Below are positions 23,526 through 33,926 of a stretch of DNA of 64,000 nt, in pieces. Position 1 is the first letter of the stretch. Each line of letters starts with the position of its first letter. Both the position numbers and the translations under genes were made by a program. This DNA comes from Aphrocallistes beatrix. Lineage: Eukaryota; Porifera; Hexactinellida; Sceptrulophora; Aphrocallistidae. The notes below the pieces were generated by a model. That model had not been told where the DNA came from. It saw nothing but the letters and a program-made list of their open reading frames with translations, and did no database searches. Where the stretch lies: contig OY725497.1 of the NCBI GenBank assembly GCA_963281255.1, positions 2,232,001 through 2,296,000 on the forward strand, given 5' to 3'.

Positions 23526-23997
23526 TACGAAAAAAATTGATTTGACCCTTGCGGTTTTATAATTTTGATGTGTCACTTCCACACAGTTGACTTTAAATCG
23601 TCTGAATTGTCAAAATCCTTCGACTTGCCACCTTTAATTATTTTAATTGGTAATAGTAAGTCGCCAATTTGCTGTCGAATGGTACATAAAGCTAGTCTCT
23701 ATCTCTTAGGATACTGAAGTTTTTCATATATTTTTACTATCATACCCTCATTATATCACCCCCCCCCCAAATTTAATAATGCATATTATCACTAGCCATA
23801 TTGTCAAACGTAGTTAATAATTTCAAATATGGCAGAATATACACGTGGTAAAATATTTCATCTTGTGTTTGGTTATCCTAGACCTAAGTTGACTAATTCA
23901 TGAATTATCAATGAATTACTCAAAATTTGAAACTAAAAAAATGAAAAAAACATTTAATATTTCGCTTAGGGACTGAGCAATATTATAGGTATATAAC
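23526..23997. other. Unassigned DNA left of the transposase remnant
   Basis: It contains a C10 run at about 23760 and otherwise AT-rich DNA. It may include the 5' terminal region of the transposon that follows, but no terminal repeat was identified. Confidence 0.35.
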
Positions 23998-24979
23998 ATG
24001 AGCAACCTATTAGCCACTTTTGGGCTTGAAAGTAGAAAGTATAAGGTAAATGCTTTTGCTCTTTTGATAAAAAGATACCACGGTGCGAGTGGCCATTTCT
24101 CCATGATCAGCGAAACGCTCGGGAAATATTTATATCTAGCTTGGATCGGTCGACAACTTCCAAAATCTTGCTCCTCAAAAAGAAAAGAGGCACAATATGA
24201 AAGAGAGGAAAGAGAACTGAAGAGACAAATGCTTGATCATCCTTCGCTGGAATTTATAGAATGTGACTTTGAAGAGTTTGAATATTATGATCCAAGCACA
24301 TCGAATAATCACAAGCATAAACGTTATCATAATCAATTACGGAATTTAGCCATAATGTGTGACAGATATCAGATAAGCGATCGAGCAGGCTCAGCTATAT
24401 CTAACGCAGTATTACAGGATTACGGTATTATCACACCAGACGAAATGAGTGTAATCATTGACAAAAAGAAACTCCATAGATCGAGATTCTCTGTGAGAAG
24501 GGGTGAATATCAGTGATATCAATTTATTTTGATGGCCTTAAAGATCCAACTCGAGTGCTGGTAGAGAGAGAAGATGGAAATCTGCACAAGGATACTACAA
24601 ATGAAGAGCATTACACTATCTTATCTGAACCAAGAAATCAGTATATTGCCCATGTAACACCAAGTTCTGTTAAACCAAAAGATATAACAAGGGAATTAGT
24701 TGATCTTTGCAGGGAGCGTAATTCAGATTTAAAGGCGGTTGGAGCTGATGGAGCTCGTGTTAACACTGGAATCCATAATGGATGTATTAGACTCCTTGAA
24801 CTAGAGTTCAAAAAACACTCCACTGGTTTATTTGCCAATTACATTGTAATGAACTTGCATTGAGGCATCTCTTTGAAAGAATAGATGGAAAAAATAGTGA
24901 GCCCAATTCTTTTAAAGGAGTAATTGGAAAAGACTTCATTCTGATTTTACAAGCAAGTCAATCGCGATTTATGATCCTA

Positions 24980-25472
24980 CAAGCGCGCTTCGCGCTTGCT
25001 TGCGCTGCGCGGCTGGCGGACACTTTGTGTCCGCCGGAGGCTCCCTTCGTCGCCTGGAGTCGCATTGGTTAATTATAAGGGAGATAACATCTCTAAATAT
25101 GTCTGTTCTACTGTGCTAATCGATATCACTCGAAAAATCACCAAATTTGTCAATTTTAAAATTTTTGATGCGTAATGATGACGTCATAACAAAGTGATGA
25201 GTCGTCATTTTTTGATGAAAGTCGCATCATATGTGAGGTATGTTAGTATACAGATTCTATTAAAATTTCAGCCTTCTATCTCCTATAATGGCTGAGTTAT
25301 GCCCGAATAACTGTGTTGCTTAACTTTTAAAAATGTGACAATGACGTCATAATTCCATGATGAGTCGACATTTTGCTCTGAACTCAGAACTTACTGGAGC
25401 CATAGCCAAAAGACTCCCACATGCCAAAAATCAGCCTTCTGCGCCCGGCAGTTTCTTCAATCAATTCGTTAC

Positions 25473-25514
<42 letters not shown>

Positions 25515-25526
25515 GTATATATACTA

Positions 25527-25605
<79 letters not shown>

Positions 25606-25627
25606 CATCGAGTTTTAATAGTAAGGA
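24980..25627 (-). mobile_element. Non-autonomous Helitron-like element Hel-1, full length
   Basis: In minus orientation it has the 5' end TCCTTACTATTAAAACTCG at 25627 with A outside, and the 3' end CTTG at 24980 with T outside. It is inserted in the transposase remnant. It is longer than other copies only because of an expanded TA microsatellite near its 5' end. Confidence 0.82.
25473..25601. repeat. (TA)n microsatellite inside a Helitron
   Basis: About 130 bp of nearly pure TA, broken by tacgta and tactag. Open frames translating as IYIYIY here are artefacts. Other Hel-1 copies have only 4-6 TA units at this place. Confidence 0.95.
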
Positions 25628-26495
25628 TATGCAGCAAAACTCAGTACATCAATTGCGATGTTCTCAACAATTTAAGTTCAGATCAGAAATATCTATATAA
25701 TATATGTCATGCAATTCAGTCTGGTATCTGCTCATCTGAACTTGCATCGATGAAACCTGGTCCTATATGTACATCATGGTAGATGGACAACACTAGCTAA
25801 TAGGTTGCTTCGATCCTACATTTTAATGATCCATCCTACGCCTGAATTGTCCCGAATTGTCTATTTTATAGTCAATTATTATGCACCAGTTTGGTTTAGA
25901 ATTAAGAGCAAACCGATATGCACAGATGGACCTAGAAACATGTTCTATGCAATATCTTTACTGCGAGAGTTACCAGTAATTTGTGATGCTCTACAGAGAA
26001 ATGCATATTTTAGTCATTCAGAAAATATTCTGTTATCGCTGCTTGCAGACAGTGAAGTGCAAATTAGACAAAAGGCAGTAAAAACTATTTTAGATATCCG
26101 CACCAACAATTCATCATTTGGACAGATAGAAATTCACCAATTTAAAACTCATTCATTAAGGTTTACTGCTGAAACATACGTGAATATGATTGATTGGGAA
26201 ACATTTCTTATCACAGAACCACCTTTTACAAAACATTTCTCGAAAGAAATACTACTCAATATTGTGTGTACTCCTATAGAAATTCCAGGATATCCATGCC
26301 ATACACAAGCAGTTAAAAGAACTATTCAACTGATTGCTAAAGCTTCATCTTTAATAACAGGGGAAGAGGCGAGACATGGATTAATTCTTTCAATACTAAC
26401 CTCTTGAGAAAAAATGCCTGCTTTTGAGTCAAAAAAAGATTATACATGTTAAATTAACTGGATATGAAATTAGAGAATCTTGCTCTATTCATCTA

Positions 26496-26790
26496 CAGTA
26501 CACCCTCGATAGTCCGAACCTCGCCAATCCGAACCCTCGCTAATCCGAACACCTCATTCTCAAAATCAGAACACCCAAAATATAAATTTATTCGCCCTAC
26601 GTTTTGATTAGACGTTTATAAACTTAAATATATCAATAAGATTGAGAAACCTCGTTAAATAAGCATTCATAGCGAAATGATATCCTTAATATTCTAACAA
26701 TACAACTTTATAATTAATGCCCTATTGAATTGGTGTTATTTCACTAATCGGAACGAATTCACTAATCCGAACGATTTTTTCGAACATTGG
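26496..26790. mobile_element. Tc1/mariner-like MITE (right end uncertain)
   Basis: TA precedes CAGTACACCCTCGATAGTCC, followed by repeated (g)ctaatccgaac words. Inverse-compatible words (actaatccgaacg) recur at 26755-26785. It is non-coding. Confidence 0.6.
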
Positions 26791-26891
26791 ATTGGCAAAC
26801 AAGTTTAAGATATTGGATACTTTAAGAAGATGCTCTGATTCTAAAATCTGAAGTTAGGAAATGTGATAATTTGCACCTGATATCATACGAT

Positions 26892-27035
26892 CAGAGACTA
26901 GCCAGCCCAATTTTTAGGGTGCGGCAATTCCGTGAGAGGGTTGCGGCACCCAATGCTAATTTGTGAAACTTTAGTGGGCACAGCCTTTGAGGTTGCGGCC
27001 TAGGCCCCATGTGCCGCACCCTGGCTACGCCTCTG
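26892..27035. mobile_element. 144-bp hAT MITE
   Basis: The exact 8-bp duplication CATACGAT (26884-26891 and 27036-27043) flanks inverted ends CAGAGACTAGCCAGCC and GGCTACGCCTCTG. The interior is GC-richer than its surroundings (gtgccgcaccctgg). Confidence 0.88.
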
Positions 27036-27199
27036 CATACGATATAAACCAAAATGATCTTCCAACGGGTCTGTCTGTAAGAAAGATGTTAAGAGATAAG
27101 AATAATCACAATTCTCAGATAGAATATTTGTAATCTATGGCAATGCAAGGCATGCATGTCTGAAGCTTGTAAAGGTTTGCTTGCTCAGTTATCCACCGT

Positions 27200-28252
27200 T
27201 CTCAGTTAGTGATTGCAAAGCTTCCAACCAATACACAATGCAGGTAAGAAAAACAAAGTGTGGCAGTGATAAGCAGGACATACGCTGAAGATATCTATAA
27301 CACGTAGGTGAAATTAAATGTGTTTTGAGTGACAGAATTTGTGTCAATATATTTTAGCGCCGCCTGTTTTTCGGTGTCAAACTGTTTTCAAGTTGGCAGT
27401 TAATAAATTGAAGTTTACAAATTTCTGGATAATTATGCAATTCGTCCTCCGGCACACTAGCCTGGATTTTATCGATAACTTGTTGGATGTGATCTGGTGC
27501 AGATGTAACATGAAAATCATCGGAATTGGAAGAGTTATTTTAGTTTCTATAGTGCTGAGAGGTGAAATATAAATTTCTTCTAATAGAATTTCGAGTTGAC
27601 GAGTGTCAATAAGATGTATTTGAGATATTGGAAAGATTTAACCTTTGCGATATGCTTTTACAGACAAATCAAATTCTACTGATTTGTAAACATCAATGGA
27701 AATTTTGCTAGTATCTAGCTTAGGGCGCATAAATAATAATGTACTTGGATTCGGATACCAGTATGACCATGTTTTTATAAATAGAGAGAAGTGGTAACTT
27801 ATCTTGCAGGTCTTGGAAAGTGTAGATCAGAAACTTCTTATTTTCCTCAGCATTTGTTATTAGGCTGAGACTCATTGCCTGAGAGAAGAGTTCATCATCT
27901 TTAGACTCGAGGGATAGACGAGAGCGTTTAGTTCCTGAGTGTGATGAATAGTAAGGTGAGTATCCTGGTAGAATAAATAGTACTGCACCTTCTTCTAGCT
28001 TTAAGCACCTTCGCGGAATTTCCCGATAGGTACCATCACCATTGGGCATTTTGTGTGTGTATTCAATGTCTCCCTCTTTGAAATGCTTGGAACAAACATA
28101 AACAGCTTTGAGTACATTAAGGCCATCTCTGTGGAGAGATCGAAGCCAAGCGTGTCTAAGTTCATCAGGTTTAAGAGGTACTCTGAATACAGATACTTGC
28201 CATCATTGTCATAATTGCTCTTACACCTTGGACCAGAACAGCGGTTGTGCAT
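27200..28252 (-). pseudogene. THAP-domain P-element-like transposase remnant
   Basis: On the minus strand the frame starts CSGPRCKSNYDNDGK and, after one frame change near 28195, continues VFRVPLKPDELRHAWLRSL ... VCSKHFKEGD: a C2CH THAP zinc finger. It then reads PNGDGTYREIPRRCLKLEEGAV, a serine-rich stretch and a segment DELFSQAMSLSLI..FLIYTFQDLQDKLP (to 27720). Further left, after more frame breaks, come a VPEDELHNYPEICKLQFINCQL block and a YRYLQ..CLSLPH block, the order seen in P-element/THAP9-type transposases. The catalytic part is absent. A domesticated THAP gene is unlikely given the breaks. Confidence 0.65.
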
Positions 28253-28611
28253 AACTGAGCAAAAGTATTGTCTAGCTTGAGAAAAATATTTATACTCACT
28301 ACTGTATTTCTCACTCGATTATCCGAGATAGTCAATCAATTATCCGAGATAGCCAATCAATTATCCGAGATAGCCCATCACTTATCCGAGATAGTCAATC
28401 AATTATCCGAGATAGCCCATCAATTATCCGAGATAGCCAATCAATTATCCGAGATAGTCAATTGATTATCCGAATATTTATGTACCAATCAGTTCGCCTG
28501 ATTCTGCACACAATGAAAGGGTATTGTAATTGTATTTACATATTTGATTAAATATAAAATGCGAAATGAAGAATTATTTTAGAATCAAATCGTTGTTAAC
28601 TTAATTTCATA

Positions 28612-29648
28612 TGGCAAGTAACACTTCAAATATTTCTGAATCTACTGTCAGAAGAGGAGGTAAAGCAATCAGTGATGAAATCCGCTCAAGGTTGATCAAA
28701 GCTCATGAAACAGGACTTAGTTTATGGGCAAATATCCGAACTCTATGATGTTAAAAAGGATACTGTATATCGCATTTGCAGTTTTAGGCAGTATACAACC
28801 AAACCGCGAGGTGGTTCAAAGGGGAGAAAGATAGTAAACCAAGAAACATTAGGTTATCTTATAAATTTAATTGAATCCCGAGCGGATATAACGCTTCATG
28901 AAATGAAAGATGCACTAATACAAGAAAAGGGACTCACTGTATCAGTAGCAACGATTGCACGATGTCTCGAAGGTTCTCAGGCTAGACGCCAGCATGCATC
29001 ATGGTTGCAAACTCAATATGAATTGGGAGCACAATTTTGTTACATTGATGAGTGTGGATTCGGGTTATACACTGCTAGGTCACATGGACGTTCTGTCAGG
29101 GGATTACCAGCCAGAAGAATTGTTGCGAATCAAAGAACTCCGCATATTACCATGCTATGTGCTATTAGCCCTAATGCTGGACTAATCCATAAAATGATGA
29201 TAACTGGAGGAGCGAAGCAGGAGAATTTTGACCAATTTATCAATGAATTATTTCACTTAGAGTTCGGTCAAGCGGTTAATCCAATTGAAGGAGTAAATAA
29301 ATGCTACTTGATATTCGACAATGCACCCTGTCATCGAAGTATTGGAGCGAGGTTAGCCGAAAACATACCGGAAAACTTTGAATTGATCCGTTTACCACCT
29401 ACAGCTGTGAACTTAATCCGATCTAATTTTCGTTCAATATTCTCAAAGCATATTTGAAGCGTGCTATCAGTATACATGGACCAATTATTCCAAACCATAG
29501 TCAATCACTTGCTACAGCAAGAAGACAATTTCTTTTGCAACTGGCTCCTAGTGCACTCAGTCGAATTACTGCCACCTCCACCCTCAATTCGTTTTTTCAT
29601 GTCCTAACGATAACTGCTCCCAAAGCCATTAGGCTTGAAGACCTCTAA
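28612..29648 (+). pseudogene. IS630/Tc1-type DDE transposase, inactivated
   Basis: The ATG at 28612 opens a frame (MASNTSNISESTVRRGG..) that shifts near 28720 into a helix-turn-helix region (GQISELYDVKKDTVYRIC) and then the DDE_3 catalytic domain. YIDECGFGLYTARSHGR gives the first Asp-Glu motif, and YLIFDNAPCHRS the second catalytic Asp. The third acidic site, normally in an LNPIE-type motif after LPP, is lost: the frame shifts around 29410-29430 and the expected Glu codon is a stop. A KAYLKR tail follows at 29445. There also appears to be an in-frame deletion between the helix-turn-helix and catalytic parts (CLEGSQARRQ). It is non-functional; the family is certain. Confidence 0.87.
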
Positions 29649-29693
29649 ATTTGATTTAATAACCAGCCAGAGCTATCAAACTCGATTATTTAA

Positions 29694-31426
29694 GGATACC
29701 GCCCTCGAAAAATCTTGACTGGCGTAAAAAAAAACAGCAAAATGTTCTATTGCTAATTTCATTGTATTACTGATCGGTCTACCATCTGATAGCACTATTT
29801 GGACGGCATTTTCTTTTATTTTTTGCGAAATAACCCCCTAAAGTTTAGCGTTAATAAAAATTGAAAAATTATTAGAGGATTTTAACTCATTTACCAATTA
29901 GTTTTTAACTTATTTGATATTTTTTTAATGATATGAACCTTAACATTGTTTTAGCACCTTTGGAGATTATAAAACACGAAGATTTAAAAGAATGGGCAAA
30001 TAAAATCCAAACAAAATAGCTCTATAAGGGAGTTCATTTATATAATCCTCGGGAAATCGCAAGTTTGATCTCAGATATTTTGCGATCCCTGGGTCAGAAA
30101 TAAAATTCTGATCGTTTCAAAAAAAAATTTGTTCAGATCCGACCATTTGTTCTTGAGATATCGCATATTATAGGTAAAGTTCGGCCATAATATCCCTCTA
30201 AGGTCCCGAAAGAGGCTGATGTCATATCTTAAAAACTATTGTAGATATATAATATATTATATCCTTAAATAAAAGGATATATGCGAAAATATATAGGTTC
30301 CTCGACCATTCCTTTGTCAAAAAATAAATAATTCTCGACTTATCATTGATTTAATTGTAATACAAATTCTATGGACAATTTTGAATCTATTAGAAAATGG
30401 CGAATCTAATCATTAAATATGTATCCAAATTTAGCTATTATGCTAAATAGTGAATACAATTGCCGTTAATAATATGTACAGAAAAATTGGAGAACTTTTG
30501 ATAATTATTTTGAAAGTTCTGGCCTTGGACCTCGCAGATTCGGTCAAAAACCCCTATTTAGGGTCCAAAAAGAGATATCTCTCTATCTTTATAAATACAA
30601 GTCCAAATTCTTAGTTCTCACTTCCTAATATACTTTTTATGAGTGTACATATATGATTCTTTGATAATAATTGCACTACACCCTATGGAATGTTAAGTTT
30701 TAAATTTTTGTCATATGATGACGTAGCATTTTTCGAAAATCCTAACTTCGAAACTAAAAGTCGTAGACTTTCGCTCTAACTTCCTAATATACTTTTTGGA
30801 AGCTTTATGCTTATGTGCATTATTAATAACTCATTTTACATTCTTCTTAACACCTAAACTTAAAATCTCTATATCTCGGGACTTTAAAATTTCAAAATTG
30901 ACCGTCTTTACAGAATTATTTCTCAAATTTGGTTTGAGATAGAAGTTTGAAAATTTCAAGAGTTGTTTCATATCATTAGGCGTTGAACGTAGGACCACCA
31001 TTTTTTGGATATATTCTGACTCGGTGATTTTATTCATGATTTCCCAAAAAAAACAGACATTTTTGGCCCTTTTTTTTCGGACACCGATAAAATTTACAAT
31101 ATTTGTCATTTTAACTTTCTTCTGGTTCTATGAAGTTGCAAATATGGTAGACTATCTAAGATTCGATTTTGGAAGCGTTTGATTCCTTGGTATGTCCTAA
31201 ACAATTCATTGAGTGCCTAAATTTCTACTATTAAGATGTGCTAGCGGAAAATTAAAAAAACAGACTTTGAGACATTGTATCTCAAAATCTAGAAATGAGA
31301 ATCAAAAACGGTTTGGATAGTGCCAGTATTTCTTGATGGAGATACCTCCCCACGCTTAACATCTCTTATAGCTCTACTTTCATCGTATGCTGTAATGCAA
31401 ATCATGTTTTTTCGAGGGTGGTATCC
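29694..31426. mobile_element. TTAA-flanked family A element (copy 3)
   Basis: TTAA lies at 29690-29693 and 31427-31430, with the standard family A ends. It is closely similar to copy 2 but lacks ~200 bp internally (the two joined segments meet near 30805). It is inserted in the non-coding 3' part of the IS630/Tc1 element. Confidence 0.87.
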
Positions 31427-31740
31427 TTAAACCCATTCTTCTTAAATAAATCATTGTTAAAATATTTATCTGAATACATATAATTGTGAAAAATAAAATC
31501 TACACTAAATTAACTGGATCAAATTTTATCGGATAATCAATTGACTATCTCGGATAATTGATTGATTATTTCGGATAATTTATTGGCAATCTCGGATAAT
31601 TGATTGCCTATCTCGGATAATTGATTGACTATCTCGGATAATCGAGTGAGAAATACAGTAGTTGAGCAGGCAAATTGGAAGAAAGAAATTGGGAGCAGAT
31701 ATACAAAAAAGAATTTTTTACATATTACACATAATATTTT

Positions 31741-32022
31741 TAACAGTTAGTTCTGACCTCAGACGAAAATGTCGACTCATCATGGAATTATGACGTCTTT
31801 GTGACCTCTTTTATTTTAGAAATTTCAGTTTTTCGATTATAACAGCCATTTAAGGTGATTGAAGGGTGAAATTTTAATGCAATGTGTACATTAATATATC
31901 TCATATATGATACAGCTATCATCCAAAAATAATTACTCATCACTCTGTCATGATTACGCATTAAAATTGAAAAATTGACAAATTTTGAGATTTTTCGAGT
32001 GATATCTATTTAACAGTAAGAC
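31741..32022 (+). mobile_element. Hel-1 internal fragment
   Basis: It matches the middle of Hel-1 (cgactcatcatggaattatgacgt through tttttcgagtgatatc). Both ends are lost. Confidence 0.65.
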
Positions 32023-32461
32023 CATTTTTATTTACTCAAGCAAATCAATTTTGTGATTTTTCTCAATAGCTTGTTTTCTTAGATAATACTATATATCAAA
32101 CTTTCTGGATGCATATACAATATTTGATACAAAATACGAATGATTGTTAATTCATAATCAATCAATTATAACGTATCATATCCTTATATATGATTTTTTC
32201 AATTAACAGTACTTTAAATCCTTACTGAATTTCAATTTATAAACATTTCAAGTATAATCTCTTCATTAATATTGCATTCGTAAATTCTAAAAATGTCTTT
32301 CATAGGGAGGACAGTGCAAAACTCATCGATAATTTCATTAACATTGATCTCAAAAATTATCCCCTTTCTAACCATTAATTGAAAGTGAATTGAAAGTGAA
32401 AATGAAAGTGGGAATTTTCTATTTATACTTTGTAGCCCAAGTCCAAGTAGGGATAATTATT
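32023..32461. other. Unassigned AT-rich DNA
   Basis: No coding signal or repeat end is recognised. Confidence 0.4.
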
Positions 32462-32656
32462 AATACAGGACCTGTTACGAACGATAAACAAGTTTCATGT
32501 AATTACTTCAAGTAATGGATTTATAAAAACTTATAATTATTGCACTACGTTTATTCCTTTTGGGGATTGAGACAATCACCTGTATATAACGGTCACCTGT
32601 GTATAACGGCCAATTTTGTCCAGTCCCTTGGGTGGCCGTTAATACAGGTTCCACTG
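32462..32656. mobile_element. Right half of a CAGTCGAACCTGC-family MITE
   Basis: The sequence from acaggacctgttacgaacg to ...CAGGTTCCACTG matches the right part of the MITEs at 18820 and 36129 and is followed by TA. The left half is absent. Confidence 0.7.
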
Positions 32657-32747
32657 TATATTTAAATCCCATTAGTATTAATAACTGTATCGTATATTAA
32701 ATAGCTTGCAAACATCCTTATTCCACAACATATAGGAATTCTTAAAT

Positions 32748-33095
32748 CCTATTTTCTAAGATTTTTTTTCAGCAATTATAAAGGTGCTAACTTTTTGTAA
32801 ATTCAGCATAGAATTATGAAAAAATTAGTGTCAAAATTGCTAAAAATATAATTCCTCGGGTGTTTTGGTGTGAATTTTTACCAATTTTCAAAATTTCAAA
32901 AATCTGTCTGTTCATTAGTTGGATCATCGATTTATGAATGAGTTTGAAATTGTTTCTAAAGGATTGTAAGCATATTGTGTCCGATTTTTCCTTTTTTTTT
33001 AAAAAAAATTTATCTGTTGAATTTTCTCATTTATTAATTCAGTTTTGCAGATAACTCTGCGATTCAAATCTGTACTGAAAAAATGAAATAATGTT
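32748..33095. mobile_element. Fragment of the diverged family C element
   Basis: Matches 46650-47090 (agcaattataaaggtg, attcctcgggtgttttggtgtg, gcagataactctgcgattc). It ends about 200 bp before the RhoA start codon, so it forms part of the upstream region of that gene. Confidence 0.7.
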
Positions 33096-33298
33096 TAGAA
33101 CGTAAAGAAGAGCGCACTCTCTTTTCTAAGAGCTGCGCGCTACTTCAAAATTTAGATTGGAGGCTGGAGCGTGCTCCAATTATAGTCAAAGATCCTGAAC
33201 TTCTTCCCATTAACTTTTGCTTGATTTACATATTTAGAGAGGTTTATATATTTTAGATACACAGTTCACAAGATATTCAATAGCCTTTATATTCCCAA

Positions 33299-33880
33299 AT
33301 GTCTACTATTCGTAAAAAGCTCGTAATTGTTGGTGATGGAGCTTGTGGTAAGACTTGTTTACTTATTGTTTTTTCTAAAGATCAATTCCCTGAGATTTAT
33401 GTTCCTACTGTATTTGAAAATTACGTTGCTGATATTGAAATAGACGATCGTGTTGTTGAATTAGCACTATGGGATACCGCAGGACAAGAAGAATATGATC
33501 GATTACGCCCATTATCTTATCCGGATACAGATGTTGTCCTTATGTGTTATTCTATTGATAATCCAGATTCTTTAGAAAATATTGAAGAAAAATGGGTTCC
33601 AGAAGTTAGGCATTTTTGCCCAACTGTACCCATCATTCTTATCGGCAATAAGAAGGATCTTCGAAACAATCAGGAAACAATACGTGAATTGGCAGTTCAA
33701 AAGATGTCTCCAGTTACTAATGAAAATGGAAACCTTGTGGCATCCCGTATTGGTGCTCATGACTTTCTAGAGTGTTCAGCTAAAACAAAAGAGGGGGTTA
33801 AGGAGGTTTTCGAGAGTGCAACTCGCGCTGCTTTGAAATCTCGAAAACCACCCAGAAAAAAGAAATGTATGATCCTATAA
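33299..33880 (+). CDS. RHOA: RhoA-like small GTPase, complete and intronless
   Basis: The product is a 193-residue Rho GTPase, the same length as animal RhoA. It cycles between GTP and GDP forms at the plasma membrane to control actin and actomyosin contraction. All G-box motifs are intact and at RhoA numbering: GDGACGKT (12-19), effector loop YVPTVFENY with Thr37, DTAGQE (59-64), NKKD (117-120) and SAK (about 160-162). The Rho insert helix follows NKKD, and the tail is polybasic (SRKPPRKKK) with a CMIL CAAX box; terminal Leu predicts geranylgeranylation. The residues FENYVADIE fit Rho rather than Rac or Cdc42. Coding sequence is unbroken with no intron; an AATAAA signal follows 40 bp after the stop. 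It could be an old retrocopy, but the intact frame suggests a working gene. Confidence 0.96.
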   Translation: MSTIRKKLVIVGDGACGKTCLLIVFSKDQFPEIYVPTVFENYVADIEIDDRVVELALWDTAGQEEYDRLRPLSYPDTDVVLMCYSIDNPDSLENIEEKWVPEVRHFCPTVPIILIGNKKDLRNNQETIRELAVQKMSPVTNENGNLVASRIGAHDFLECSAKTKEGVKEVFESATRAALKSRKPPRKKKCMIL

Positions 33881-33920
33881 TAAACTGTTATGAATACATT
33901 TTAATTCTGTTTCCATTCTC

Positions 33921-33926
33921 AATAAA
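33921..33926 (+). promoter_or_regulatory. Poly(A) signal of the RhoA gene
   Basis: AATAAA lies 40 bp downstream of the stop codon, giving a very short 3' UTR if used. Confidence 0.65.

Larger units (their letters stand above)
23998..26407 (+). pseudogene. hAT-like transposase of an unnamed animal family, split by a Helitron
   Basis: Three blocks belong to one protein type that I recall as widespread in invertebrate genomes: CDRYQISDRAGSAISNAVLQDYGII (24358-24432), YIAHVTPSS with AVGADGARVNTGIHNG (24640-24785), and, beyond the Helitron, ARWTTLANR, YYAPVWFRIKSKP, NAYFSHSENILL and PCHTQAVKR (25780-26325), with the stop at 26405. The GADG..NTG block followed by a short N-E-L-x-LRHL motif resembles the second Asp and CxxH region of hAT transposases; that link is inference. 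The frame shifts once near 24500, and a Helitron occupies 24980-25627, so the copy is dead. No terminal repeats were found. Confidence 0.65.
28302..31658 (+). mobile_element. IS630/Tc1-mariner transposon with repeat-filled inverted ends
   Basis: TA (28300-28301 and 31659-31660) flanks ends CTGTATTTCTCACTCGATTA and the exact inverse. Each end is built of ~21-bp units around aattatccgagatag: about seven on the left (28311-28470) and about five on the right (31537-31645). A transposase remnant lies inside. A family A element inserted downstream of it accounts for 1.7 kb, so the original was about 1.6 kb. Confidence 0.88.

Noticed and set aside
25384-25618. Open frames coding for IYIYIY on both strands
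   Set aside because: Translation of a TA microsatellite.
28311-28470. CRISPR-like array of regularly spaced aattatccgagatag units
   Set aside because: The intervening bases are near identical, the array is mirrored at 31537-31645, and it forms the terminal repeat of an IS630/Tc1 element in a eukaryotic genome.
33572-33770. Short frames on both strands within the RhoA gene
   Set aside because: Shadows of the GTPase coding sequence.
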